This document shows, piece after piece, positions 22,622-32,939 of a DNA stretch of 64,000 nt. Origin of the DNA: Liriodendron chinense (Eukaryota; Streptophyta; Magnoliopsida; Magnoliales; Magnoliaceae); NCBI GenBank assembly GCA_003013855.2, contig ML058407.1, positions 4,730,372-4,794,371 on the forward strand. Direction: 5' to 3'. Below the pieces are notes generated by a model, which saw only the letters and a program-made list of their open reading frames with translations, was not told the DNA's origin and did not search any database. The translations under genes were made by a program, and so were the position numbers. The stretch's first letter is position 1. Every line of letters begins with the position of its first letter.

Positions 22622-24028
22622 TTGAAGACTTATGAAATAATTCATATTCCTCGCGAGAAGAACCAACTTGCCGATTCCTTGGCAAAGCTCGCCTCTGCAC
22701 CAGAATCTAAGTTATCACATTTGATCCCCATCGAGCACCGTCAGAACCTGAGTATCGATCAAGCGACTCTTGAGCAAGTAATATCGGTACAATCATCTCC
22801 ATGCTGGATGGATCCCATCATCTTTTATCTCAGAGACGGATACCTACCAGAGGACAAGAAAGCCGCAAGACAAATTCATCTTCGGGCTGCCAGGTATACC
22901 TTACAAGACGGAATATTGTTACGCAAGAGTTTTTCCTTGCCTTATTTAAGGTGTCTTCATCCAGAAGAAGCACTTCGTGTTCTAGACGAAGTACACCAGG
23001 GGGCATGTGGTAACCATCCCAGGGGGCGATCCTTAACATATAAGGCGATGAGGTAAGGATATTATTGGCCCACTATGAAAGCAGATGCAATTGAATTTTC
23101 TAAAAAATGTGACAAGTGCCAACGATATTCACCTATACCTCATGTACCATCCGAACGGATGACTCCAGTTGATAGCCCTTGGCCTTTCGCTCGGTCGGGG
23201 GTCGATATCATTGGGCCCTTGCCCATGGGAAAGGGACAAAATAAGTTCGCAATTGTGGCGGTTGATTACTTCACCAAATGGGCCGAGGCAGAACCATTAG
23301 CCAAGATTACTGAGAAACAAACTACCAAGTTCATATGGAGAAATATCATATGCCGTTTCGGGCTTCCTCACACTATAATTACCGACAATGGAACGCAGTT
23401 CGACAACGCAGCCTTTGATGAATTTTGTGAAAAATAGAAGATACGTAATCTCTGCACTTCTCCATATCATCCTCAGGCGAATGGGCAGGTCGAAGCAGTG
23501 AATAAGATCATTAAGCACCACTTAAAGACCAAACTAGGTGAATGTAAAGGTGTGTGGCCAGAACTTCTGCCAGAAGTATTATGGGCATATAGAACCACGG
23601 CTTGTACATCAACAGGTGAAACCCCTTTCTCCTTAGGATTTGGTGTCGACGCAGTGGTACCAGTGGAAATTCAAGTGCCCTCATATCGGATCGAGCAGTA
23701 TGACCCCGCGAGTAATCAGGAGAACCTCCGACTTCATCTCGATCTCTTGGAAGAACGAAGAAATGCCTCCCAAGTACGAGTGGCAGCATATCAACAACGT
23801 ATTACTCGTTATCGAAATGCTAGGGCTCGGCCTAGATCCTTCCAGCCCGGAGATTTGGTCTTGAGGCAAAAACTCGGAGTTCCTGCTCGCTCGCTGGATC
23901 CAAATTGGGAAGGCCCATATCGGGTTATTAGGATTGTGCGACCCGGTACTTATTACCTTGAAGACATGCAGGGAAAGCCCGTACGTCGCCCTTGGCACGT
24001 GGAGCACTTGCGACGATACTATCCCTAG
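22622..24028 (+). pseudogene. T1 integrase
   Basis: Zinc-binding H-H-C-C region: 'VHQGACGNH' and 'CDKCQRYSP'. Catalytic core: GVDIIGPLP (first Asp), FGLPHTIITDNGTQFDN (second Asp) and SPYHPQANGQVEAVNKIIK (Glu). The C-terminal part ends 'WHVEHLRRYYP' at the stop. Nonsense codons at 23054-23056 and 23435-23437 interrupt an otherwise continuous frame. Integrase inserts the cDNA. I see no chromodomain, as expected for Tat. Confidence 0.9.
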
Positions 24029-24234
24029 ATTCGATGTAGTTCATAACAACATTTTATGAATAAAGTGGAAGATATCTTTTGGTCGCTACTCCATTTACTT
24101 AGACCTGAATAGCCCTAAAGAGGATGCATACAATCCCTTGGCCAATTGCCTACCTTTGGTAGGGTTAAATTCACCTAGGATGGTCGCATTTCCATTTTCT
24201 GGATGACCATCTGCCCTTGGTAAAAACTTGGAGT

Positions 24235-24523
24235 CTCAATCGATAGATCAGTCTATCTCCACGAGGGTATGGTCATCACGACCCCCCGGATTGAGCACAA
24301 CTCATTTCTCAATCGATAGATCAGTCTATCTCCACGAGGGTATGGTCATCACGACCCCCCGGATTGAGCACAACTCATTTCTCAATCGATAGATCAGTCT
24401 ATCTCCACGAGGGTATGGTCATCACGACCCCCCGGATTGAGCACAACTCATTCCTCAATCGATAGATCAGTCTATCTCCACGAGGGCATGGTCACGACCC
24501 CTCAGGTTGAGCATAATTCATTA
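24235..24523 (+). repeat. 73-bp tandem repeat, four units, downstream of T1 pol
   Basis: The start of the repeat (CGATAGATCAGTCTATCTCC) is at 24241, 24314, 24387 and 24460, an exact 73-bp period. The first three are nearly identical; the fourth is more diverged. Each contains the palindrome-like GATAGATCAGTCTATC. The 200 bp before it (24029-24234) are non-coding and hold nothing else I recognise. Confidence 0.9.
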
Positions 24524-24836
24524 AAAACAAGAAGGCATTCATTGCATGAAAGGGAAAGAGAAAGTAAACAAGAACACTACTTTCAAAAATAACTTTTCAT
24601 TAACATCGAATGATAAATGTTTACAAAATATCTGCTCGCGAGTACAGGAGAAAGGAGAACAAAAAGGAAAATCAATCTCTCGGAGGAGGAGCCGTGCTCT
24701 CGACTTCAGGGCCCATTTCTGGAGCCCCTCCAGCCTGCGTGGCTTCGGTCACCTCGTTCTCAGCAGCAGCTTGCTCCTCTGCAGCTATGATGGTCGCGAC
24801 TCACCCAAATTCCCCCATATCGAAGGATGGGATCAT

Positions 24837-26863
24837 TCATTGCACTACTCTTAGCGCAAAGTCGCGACCAGCATCATATGACTCATATCTTTCATCGTCA
24901 TATAGCTGCGAAGTCCGGAACTCAGAAATTGCCCGAGAACCTTCCTCCGAAAGCATTTTTATAAGGGCGACTTTCTCCTCGTCCCAGTGGATCGAGTCGT
25001 CCTTGAGCTGTGCAAGAGCGGAGCGCTCCTTCTCCAAGCTATCGTTGGCTTCTTTGAGCTGCGACCTGGCCTCCGCAAGCCGCTCCTCCAACGAGATCTT
25101 GTCTTGGGGAAAGATCTCCCTCTCTCTCTCCGCTTTCTCCTTCAAGCCCGTGAGCTTCGCGAAGTTAGAGTCCGAGGCCTGATATCTGTCGGTCAGGACT
25201 TGGACTTTCTCAATGAGGATCTTCTTCTCCTCATCTCTCTTCGAGATCACTGCTTCACGGGCCTTGAGCAGTTGATCCTGTCCCTGGACCGCCTTCTCCA
25301 AGGCGATCCTCTTCCCTTCTGCCTCATCGATCACGCCACGCGGCGAGCGGCGGCGATATCTCGCTTCGTCCGCAAGATGAGGTCCAAGCCCTGCAAAATA
25401 AAAAAGAAAAACGTGAGAAAAAAACACTTGAGGGCCTCAAAATAATGAAGTTAAAAGCTAAATCTCCGAGGTTTTACCTGCGCCATTCTTACCCCCGCCT
25501 CAAGGAAGAGGTTCTCAGGGCTTGGCTCGGGAAGAGAGCCAAAGGCTTGGGGGGAAATGTTCTCGAACAAAAATTTGCATATCGGATGGAGGTGGCGCGG
25601 GATAGAATTTGTCCCACTTCCAGACGGTTGGGCAACGACCATCCCAGCCGGCTCGCGAGGCGGGGCCATCGACTCGCGAGCAGGTCCCTGCTCGGCAGCA
25701 GGGATCAGCTCGCGAGCAGGAGCCGGCTCGCAAGGCTCTATTTGCTCGCGAGCCTCTTCAGCTGGGGGGCAGCTGGATCCTGCCCCATCCGGGGAGTTGT
25801 CAGTGATGTTAATCACTGGCGGTCCAGGTGCGACCACCAGTGGGGGAATGTTGGGCACTGTCGGTACCCCCGCCGTGCTCGCGAGAGGGGCAGGTTGGTC
25901 GCTACCCTTGCGGATGGGTGGTTGAGATGGTTCGGCAGGTGTTTTCTTCTGCCTCTTGGAGTTCATGCCCTTCAGACGGGGCAGCAGACCCCTCCTCCCC
26001 GGCCTTCATCATCTCAGCTTCTTCGCTGGATATTAAGCCCGCTGCAGCTAGTCGCGAGGGAGACAAGCAAGCCTCGATGTGCTTATCACCAACAGGCACC
26101 ATGTACACCCTGACTATCTTCTCGTTGATCCCTCCCTTCAAATTTGGTTTTCTCAAGGCCGGGATACCTGCGAGCACAAACATAGGTCAGAGAATGAAGT
26201 GAAGCCCTAAAATCTTAACTGAAGAAAACTGCACAATGCGGGACTGTGCCTACCTTCACAGAAAAACGAGTGACTCCTGGACCCCTGGAGGAAGCAGACT
26301 CCCAGTTCCCGGAAACATAGAACCACCGTTTCCTCCAGCCAGGATAGTTCGAGGAGGGTTTCCCCAGCACGAAGTTATCCCGGTGCCAGTAGCATAGGTA
26401 ATACCAGCCTTCGCTGGAGGATGCTTTCTTCAGACGGAACATACGGAGGAACTCCTCCGCCGTGAGCTCCCCAGTTGCCGGCCTGAGCCTAGAGGGCAAA
26501 GGAGCCCAGAACTACCCTCCATCCGTTCATGATGAGTTGCCCGGGGGCTATCTTATAACATCGTAGAACGTCGCGTATGAAGGGATGGAGGGGGAGGCGT
26601 ACCCCCAGGATGAGTTGGTACTCGTAAAAAGCTACGCATCCTGGGGGAGGGGAGTCTGGTGTCTCTCCATCTCCGGGCAATCGAAAAATGACTGAGTCAG
26701 GGATCAGATATCTCTCTCGTAACTCAGCCAGCCGATCCTCTGATAAAACAGAAGGATACCCGGATGCTGTATATCTCCCTGCCGGAACCCTCGCACTGCT
26801 AGAAGCAGAGGATTCCGAAGTGGCATCGCCTAGAGGAACGGTGGTCTCGTCAGAGTTCCCAGC
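24837..26863 (-). pseudogene. T1 antisense gene (aORF), three exons
   Basis: Opposite in direction to the element, between pol and the 3' LTR. Exon 1 runs from ATG 26863 to 26254, with a one-base frameshift near 26495. Blocks include ELRERYLIPDSVIFRLPG and, after the shift, GWYYLCYWHRDNF and PSSNYPGWRKRWFYVSG. Intron 1 is 26168-26253 (GTAGGC...GCAG). Exon 2 is 26167-25478, with a frame change near 25970. Intron 2 is 25391-25477 (GTAAAA...GCAG). Exon 3 (25390-24837) is a long, charged coiled coil. The domain order matches the antisense proteins known from Tat elements such as Grande and Retand. Function unknown. Confidence 0.75.
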
Positions 26864-27023
26864 CATGAGGAGGTTTTTAAGAAGAAAAAGAAAAGAAAAG
26901 AGGCATGTACCCAGGATAGAAAAGAAGGAAAAGGAGCACCGGAGGAAGAAGAATGAAAAAGATGGTTGCAAATTCCCTTCGAAAAAACTTCTGTAGAAAA
27001 ATAGAGAAATGGCGGACTCCGTA

Positions 27024-27032
27024 TATTTATAA
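27024..27032 (-). promoter_or_regulatory. TATA box of the T1 antisense gene
   Basis: TTATAAATA on the minus strand, about 160 bp upstream of the antisense ATG and 266 bp inside the 3' LTR. The T2 antisense gene has the octamer TATAAATA in a similar position relative to its LTR. Confidence 0.55.
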
Positions 27033-27283
27033 GGCAATCATTCCGCCGCTTCTGGTGATACGTGGCAGCCCCTCCTTCGACGCAGTAATCGAGTAGGCAC
27101 GCCCATTAACTCCCCTGACACGTGGCAAGCGCCCGTTCATTTTCTGTCTGCGGAAAGGCTGCGGAAAGCTGGCGTTCATTAATTCCAGCCCATCATGTAT
27201 GGTTCCATTCTCGATGAAGGCAGCGGGCAGGTTACGTGTGAAAGTGAGCTAAGTCCTTCCCTTAAGAATTCTTGGCGGCAAGG

Positions 27284-27297
27284 ACTTGGGGGGCATC
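27284..27297 (+). other. T1 polypurine tract
   Basis: AGGACTTGGGGGGC directly upstream of the 3' LTR, the usual Tat polypurine tract where plus-strand synthesis starts. The stretch 27040-27283 between it and the antisense promoter has no gene. Confidence 0.75.
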
Positions 27298-28345
27298 TGT
27301 TATAGGCAAAATGATGGAGACCAACTTAGCTGCTAAGATTTTACGCGGACGCCCATCCGACTCTCGAGATCATCTGATCAAGAGTCGCAGATCGAGTAAA
27401 TACGGAAGTGCCCATTTGACTCTCGAGATTGTATGCTCGAGGGTCGCAGATTGGGTAAGTGCGGGACGCCCATTCGACTCTCGAGATCATCTGATCGAGA
27501 GTCGCAGGATTGATAAATACGGAGCACCTATTCGCAAGGCCTCAAGTTCCCATGGCCGATAGTCAAATATAGCAAAGCAAAGATTCCCTTCTCGATCTAC
27601 GAGCAGACCTTCTCACAAGTCATTGAAAGATGTTACGTCTGAATGAGAGAGCACTTGGACTCGCGACCATATTCCAACATGCGAACACCTTTTTCTATGG
27701 CGACACCCCTTAGCCTTTAGTACCAGCACCCGATTCCCGTCGAGCAGCTTGTCCAATCCCTCTGCGACACCAAGCAGGGCTACACCCAGTTCGGTGGTCT
27801 CCGCCCCGTCGGCGTCTCCTTCCTTTTCACCGGCTATGACTCCAACTACGGTTTCCAGCTCTACATGAGCGATCAGCGCTACTATTACGCCTACCAGCAG
27901 CCCGTATAGGTCGATTTTGGGCTTATCTTCTCTGGTGGTTCCGAATCTCAAGGGATTGCTATCAAGGAACGTGATTGCCAAAATAAGTCATTAGGGTTAG
28001 ATCTCGTCTCTAAGGATAAGGATCTTATCTCACAAAATCAACGGGATCTCGGTATCGTACACGAAATCAGCGGGATCTCGATATCTTATGTAACAGATTG
28101 GATTGCTTCAGATCTATATAAAGGGATGACTCCATTAAGAGAAAGGTACACAATATTCAACCTCTAGCCCCTTTTGCCTGGTTAATCTTCTTCTTGCTTT
28201 GCCTAACTTAAGCATCGGAGGGCTAACGGCTGGACACCAGCCACCCTTAGTTGCTTTCTGTCTTCTTACAGGTCTGGCGGAAGAAATCCCTGTTGGAGAG
28301 AAGGTGAACGACTGGAGGATCCTGTTACAGAATCTGACGTTAACA
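27298..28345 (+). mobile_element. T1 3' LTR
   Basis: 1048 bp, TGTTATAGGC to GACGTTAACA. Same architecture as the 5' LTR. The right target duplication cccaa is at 28346-28350. Confidence 0.93.
27715..27873 (+). pseudogene. Captured proteasome alpha-4 fragment, copy in the T1 3' LTR
   Basis: Same 53 codons as 17843-18001. Here the second codon is TAG (27718-27720) where the other copy has CAG, and GGLRP replaces GSLHP, which is closer to the true subunit. Each copy has lost different residues since insertion. Confidence 0.85.
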
Positions 28346-28367
28346 CCCAACAACGGCGCCAAAAACT
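28346..28367 (-). other. Element H primer binding site
   Basis: The minus strand reads TTTTTGGCGCCGTTGTTGGG next to the LTR end GCGAACA. It is an Asp-tRNA-type Athila primer site with changes at its 3' side, partly rewritten by the T1 insertion (cccaa is the T1 duplication). Confidence 0.7.
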
Positions 28368-30424
28368 TGTTCGCTTCCCCAAGTGTAGGGTTACGATGTA
28401 GTAATAAACTCGGTAAGACCGAGGTCGATCTACAGGGAAGGAAGTAAATAATTCAAACTATCCTAATAACTAGAATCAAAGAAGTTTGTGAAATTGATTT
28501 TTAACATAAAATAGAAATCTGATAATGGAAAGATAACTAGAGAATCAAGGATCCACTTACAGCTCTCCTTAGATGCATAATTCGCTATGGTTTCTCACTT
28601 TCTCAACTAGAATCGAAATTAAGTTCTATCTAGTTGGATGATAGAGCGGTTAAAACAATCAACTTGACATATGTATGATCAATGTACATGATTCACTCAA
28701 TGCAAGCTAGGACGAGCATACTCAATTGCATAGGTCAGTCCCAATTCCAATAGACTAAGTTCACAATCATGACCATCATTAAGTCTTGTTACAAGACAAA
28801 GCTAGATCATGATTTGAACTTAATTCAAATCACATACATAGTCTCAAACATACTTCAGAAATCCATAAAAGTAGAACTTTGGTAGGAAGTTCCCACATGA
28901 AGATCATAGTACTAGAGCGTACTCCAATTCCTCGAATCATACAGGTCTAGACTAACACACAACAATTAAGAACTCAGGTAATTCTTCCAAACATCCATGA
29001 GTCATCATAAGACTAAGAAAAACTACTTTAGTACTTGAATTAAACTTCAAACCATAGTTCATAAACATGAAATCCAATCTTAAAACCAATAAAAACGAAT
29101 TAAACAATCTAAGAAAACTATAAGGTTCACCTCTTAGCTTTAGCTAAGAGATTAGCTAATGAAAAGCATATTAAAAATAAAACTAGAACTAAGAAAAGGA
29201 AGAAAAACTAGATGGAGGAGGCTAGGAAGCCTCATATGACTTGAACTCCTTACTCCCCACGTCCTTGGTTGCCCTGGAATAGAAGAGAGCATCCCCTTTT
29301 ATAGTGCAGCAAGAGTACCGCAACGTAATAGATTTTGTTTCACTTCGTACGGCTTGACCAATGGTCGGATTGCCTTCAAAATTGATTTATAGCTTCCTTG
29401 TAATGTGATCTTCCTCATTGATGATTTAGATTTCCAAGATTATCCTCTGAATGGGCCCACCAATCATATCACCGACCGCCTCTCAAAATCGCACACTTCG
29501 GGTACCTTCAGAACCAGTCATCTTGCTTTCAACGCTCCAGTGTGTACAGATGTCGGATTGATCCTAAATTTTGAAAATTGGTAGAAAAATTCCTCCTCTA
29601 CATGATAGACGGATTAGATTGTCCAAAACAATCCTAGAATGTGGTCCGAAAATTAGAACACTTAGGGCTTTTATAAACTCTGCGCAGTTGGATCTTTCTG
29701 GATGGTCCATCTTTCTTCAACCGGTACGATCAAAACACACATCCTTTTGATCTAAAAATTTGTGGTTATTCATATATGGATGTGGTCTAGAAGATGGTTA
29801 AAGTAGATTCTTCATATCATCAATGATGGGTCACCTGGACCGGCCCAGAGTGTAGTAGGCGGAATCTGGAACTTTTTGGATAGTTCATATTGTTTTGGCC
29901 ACCACGATCAGTCCGTAAATCCGATTGACACGAAACACTTAGGGTTAGATCGGCGTCGAGCTCCTCTTCGACATGGACATGTTGGATTTTCAAAAATTAT
30001 TAAGATGGGCCCAGAAAACTGGTCTGAAAAACTAGAAATGGGAATGGCCCGCTGTCTGCAATCTGAAACTCTGAAATTGCATGGCCGACCGGTCAAGACC
30101 TGTCGGACAAGGTTGGCCTTGCTCCAGCAGCTTTAAGAGAGGGGAGATCTATTGGCTGACCGGTCAAGATCGGTCAGACCACCTTGTGGGGCTCCTTTTT
30201 CTTTCCTTTCTTCTCTCTTCTTTCCTTTCTTCTTCCCTCTTTTGTTATTCCTTTCCTTTGATCGTCAAGGTATGTAAGAAGGGTCTCAAAGCATCCGAAT
30301 GATGAATTCTCTCATTCATTCCTACAACCACAAAATTATGTATTAGATTAGCCTTTAAATCATGAAAACCATGCATAATGAGTGATGAATTGGGGTTAGA
30401 ATATGCACAATTAAGAGCTCAACA
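28368..30424 (-). mobile_element. Element H 5' LTR
   Basis: Pairs with 12374-14433 along its length, including the U3 extension at about 29330-29930 and GACCGGTC-type sites at about 30085-30185. It is more diverged from its partner than the T1 LTRs are from each other, which fits H being older than T1. It is flanked on the right by the duplication acatg. Confidence 0.88.
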
Positions 30425-30429
30425 ACATG

Positions 30430-32363
30430 CTTCACCCGGTAGTCTCCAATTATGCATGATATTGTCGGACTACCAGGATCTTTGTATTTCTTGGGCATCC
30501 CGTGATTTATAATGGTGCTTACATTTTCTGTCAAAAATGCCTTCTTTTGCACATGTATTTTTCTTTCTATCGTACAAAGATTCTTAAAAAACTTAGCATA
30601 TGACGGTATTTGTTTAATAGCATCCAACAATGGGATGTTTATCTTCACCTGGTTGAAAACCTCTAAAATCTCTAGGTTTTTGTCTAAAGGTTTGGGTGAA
30701 ATCAACCTTTGAGGAAACGGGGCAACCGGCTTGTATTGCCTTTCCGGTTCTTTCTCTTGTGGAGTGTTCGGGCTATCATTAGGCTTTAGGGCCTTCACCG
30801 GATTAGATTTATTAATTATTTTCCCACTTCGCAAAGTGGTGATAGCTTGAACATGCTCCATATGTTGGGAGGATGAGCTTGCGTCTTGTATCTCAAATTG
30901 GGTCCTTAGGTTAGGAAGAGGTTGGGCAGGAAGTGTGCCTTTCTCCCTAGCACTGAGGTGAGATTCAACCCTAGCCATTGAGGTTTTCAAGTCATTGATG
31001 GCTTGGGTTGTATTTTGATAAAATTTCAATTGCTCTTGCATGAACCCACCTATTTTCAGAGAATTAGTCTTGTTATACTCAACTTGAACCGATACAAATG
31101 CACCCAACATCTCCTCTAGCGTAACTTTTGGTGTAATGACTAGGGATGGACCTATAAAGGTTGAGCTTGAGGAATATTGTTTGCATTCACAGTGGGTCCA
31201 TTCCTCCAACTGAAGTTGGGATAGTTCTTCCAACTAGAATTAAACGTGTTTGAGTTCGGAGCACCAAATTGCTGTTGATAACTGTTTATGGCATTTGATT
31301 GTTCTTGTAAGATGTCTTGAACTGGTGAAATTGTGGGACAATCTTATGTTGCATGTTAATTTTTGGCACAAATTCTACAAACAGTTTCAACGTCCTTAGA
31401 GTTGATCGTTTCTCCTTTCCTTAATTCCATGGCCTCGACTTTTCTTGTGAGGCTAGCCACACATGCATTTAAGCTATCCTCTTCTAATAGGACATAAATT
31501 CCTCCTTTTTCCTTTCGTTGGCTAGTCTAGGAATTTATTGGTTTAGATGTATCCCAAGACTGTCCAAATAGTCCCATCTTCATCAGCTTCCTTATTCATG
31601 AATTCCCCATTACACATCATTTCTACAAATTAGTGCATGAATGCAGTCAGCCCTTCATAGAAAAGCTTATAACCCGCCAAATTTCATAGCCATGATGTGG
31701 GCATGCATTTAATAAGTCCTTAAACCTTTCCCAACATTGGAAGAAGGTCTCATCTTCCTTTTGGGCAAAGTTCATAATAAGGCGCCTCAACATGTTCGTT
31801 TTATGAGTAGGGAAGAATTTTTTAATGAATTCCCTATGCATATCAGTCCATGCACCAATTGATCTTGGCCTTAATGCATGTAGCCAACCTTTAGCTTTAT
31901 CTTTAAGGGTAAAAGGAAATAATTTAAGCCTTACCACATCATCAGTAACATTCGCAAAGTTCATGGTGGTGATTACCTCATCAAATTCCTTAAGGTGTTG
32001 ATAGGCACTTTCACTATCTAATCCATGGAATTTTGGGAGGAGTTGGATCACTCCCAGTTTCAAATCTACATTCCCTACATTTTGTGGAAAGACTATGCAT
32101 GAGGGAGTGCTCGCTCTTGCTGGTTGCAAGTAATCACATAATGTTCTTGGTCGGGGAACATTCTCAACCACATTCTCTCCCGTTTCGGTTTGGTTTTGGC
32201 CCAGATTAGGATTGGCTATCGGATTAGGTTGATTTACAGCCATATTTGCAGATAAAATTGGAGAAGTTAGATGTCTCCTAGCATGTGATTCTCTGTCAAT
32301 TCCTTCAACTATTCCCCCTTCACTAATAAGTCGGTTATTGGAATCCCAAGCCCAATGTGGCAT
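30430..32363 (-). pseudogene. Athila-like gag of element A
   Basis: From ATG 32363 (MPHWAWDSNN). The gag core has TLCDYLQPARASTPSC, LLPKFHGLDSESAYQHLKEF, KGWLHALRPRSIGAW and FFPTHKTNMLRRLIMNF. A frameshift follows at about 31660. The linker to 31234 has several stops, including two in the C-x2-C-x-H-x-C knuckle where Gln is expected. The C-terminal part (31233-30430) has AKFFKNLCTIERK and KYKDPGSPTISCIIGD, which leads directly into the protease at 12373 on the other side of H. Confidence 0.85.
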
Positions 32364-32939
32364 GCAAATCCTAAAAGTATGAAACAAAAAGGAAAAAAAA
32401 GAATTCTTCCTTCCTTTCTTTACTCTTCTCTAAGACCGAAGCACAAGGTGTCTTACAATGGCTAGGCCAGAAGCAAGGATAGAGACTGATTTCTCCTGGT
32501 CAATAGGGGTTTAGAGAACTCCCCACCCACTCTTTGAATCTTTTGAGAAAAGTGCAGAAAAAGAAGAAAGAGGAGTAGAATTGAGAAGAGAAATCTCTGA
32601 ACACAAGGTGATCCAAGACGGCAGAGTCGACCAATAAGAATCCAGGTGGCACAAGGCCTACCTATCAAAGATCCAAAAAGGAGTCTGCACCCACTCTACA
32701 AGAGATGAATATGATAGGAATAAATAGGAGAAGAAGAAGAGTAAGGTTTAGAAAGATAAAACCTGATTTGGGCACTTGAGATCCTTATGTCTTCTTTAGC
32801 TTCCTAGAAATCCTTGCAAAAGAAAAATCAAACAAAACAAACTAAGTTAGTACTAGAATCCAAAAAATCCTAAATAGATACTATTTTCAGAATTTTTTTT
32901 GAAAAACCGTCAAAGTCCCCGGCAACGGCGCCAAAAACT
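32364..32939 (-). other. Element A leader and primer binding site
   Basis: Non-coding leader; part of it (about 32400-32640) matches 62120-62407 of element F. The primer site at 32917-32938 reads TTTTTGGCGCCGTTGCCGGG on the minus strand, complementary to the 3' end of tRNA-Asp as in Athila. Confidence 0.8.

Larger units (their letters stand above)
17425..28345 (+). mobile_element. Element T1: Tat-like Ty3/gypsy retrotransposon with antisense gene
   Basis: 10,921 bp with two 1048-bp LTRs. Order: LTR, primer site, gag, protease, reverse transcriptase, RNase H, a second RNase H, integrase, tandem repeats, a spliced antisense gene, polypurine tract, LTR. The double RNase H and the antisense gene between pol and the 3' LTR mark the Tat lineage. 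By manual comparison the LTRs differ at about 25 positions (2-3%), mostly transitions, so insertion is fairly recent. Pol has at least six nonsense codons and several frameshifts, so the copy is dead. Confidence 0.92.
12374..30424 (-). mobile_element. Element H: non-autonomous Athila-like element with one unknown ORF, interrupted by T1
   Basis: LTRs are 12374-14433 and 28368-30424 (2060 and 2057 bp). The flanking duplication is gcatg (12369-12373) and acatg (30425-30429), a 4/5 match. The internal region without T1 is about 3.0 kb: leader, one broken acidic ORF, and the conserved 3' region. There is no gag, protease, RT or integrase. T1 is inserted in the primer binding site region at 17424/28346. 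H is related to G, which has the same internal plan but shorter LTRs. Confidence 0.85.

Noticed and set aside
24610..26202. Several plus-strand open frames downstream of T1 pol
   Set aside because: They overlap the antisense gene, whose reverse-strand frames have conserved blocks and matching splice sites; the plus-strand proteins are low-complexity shadows.
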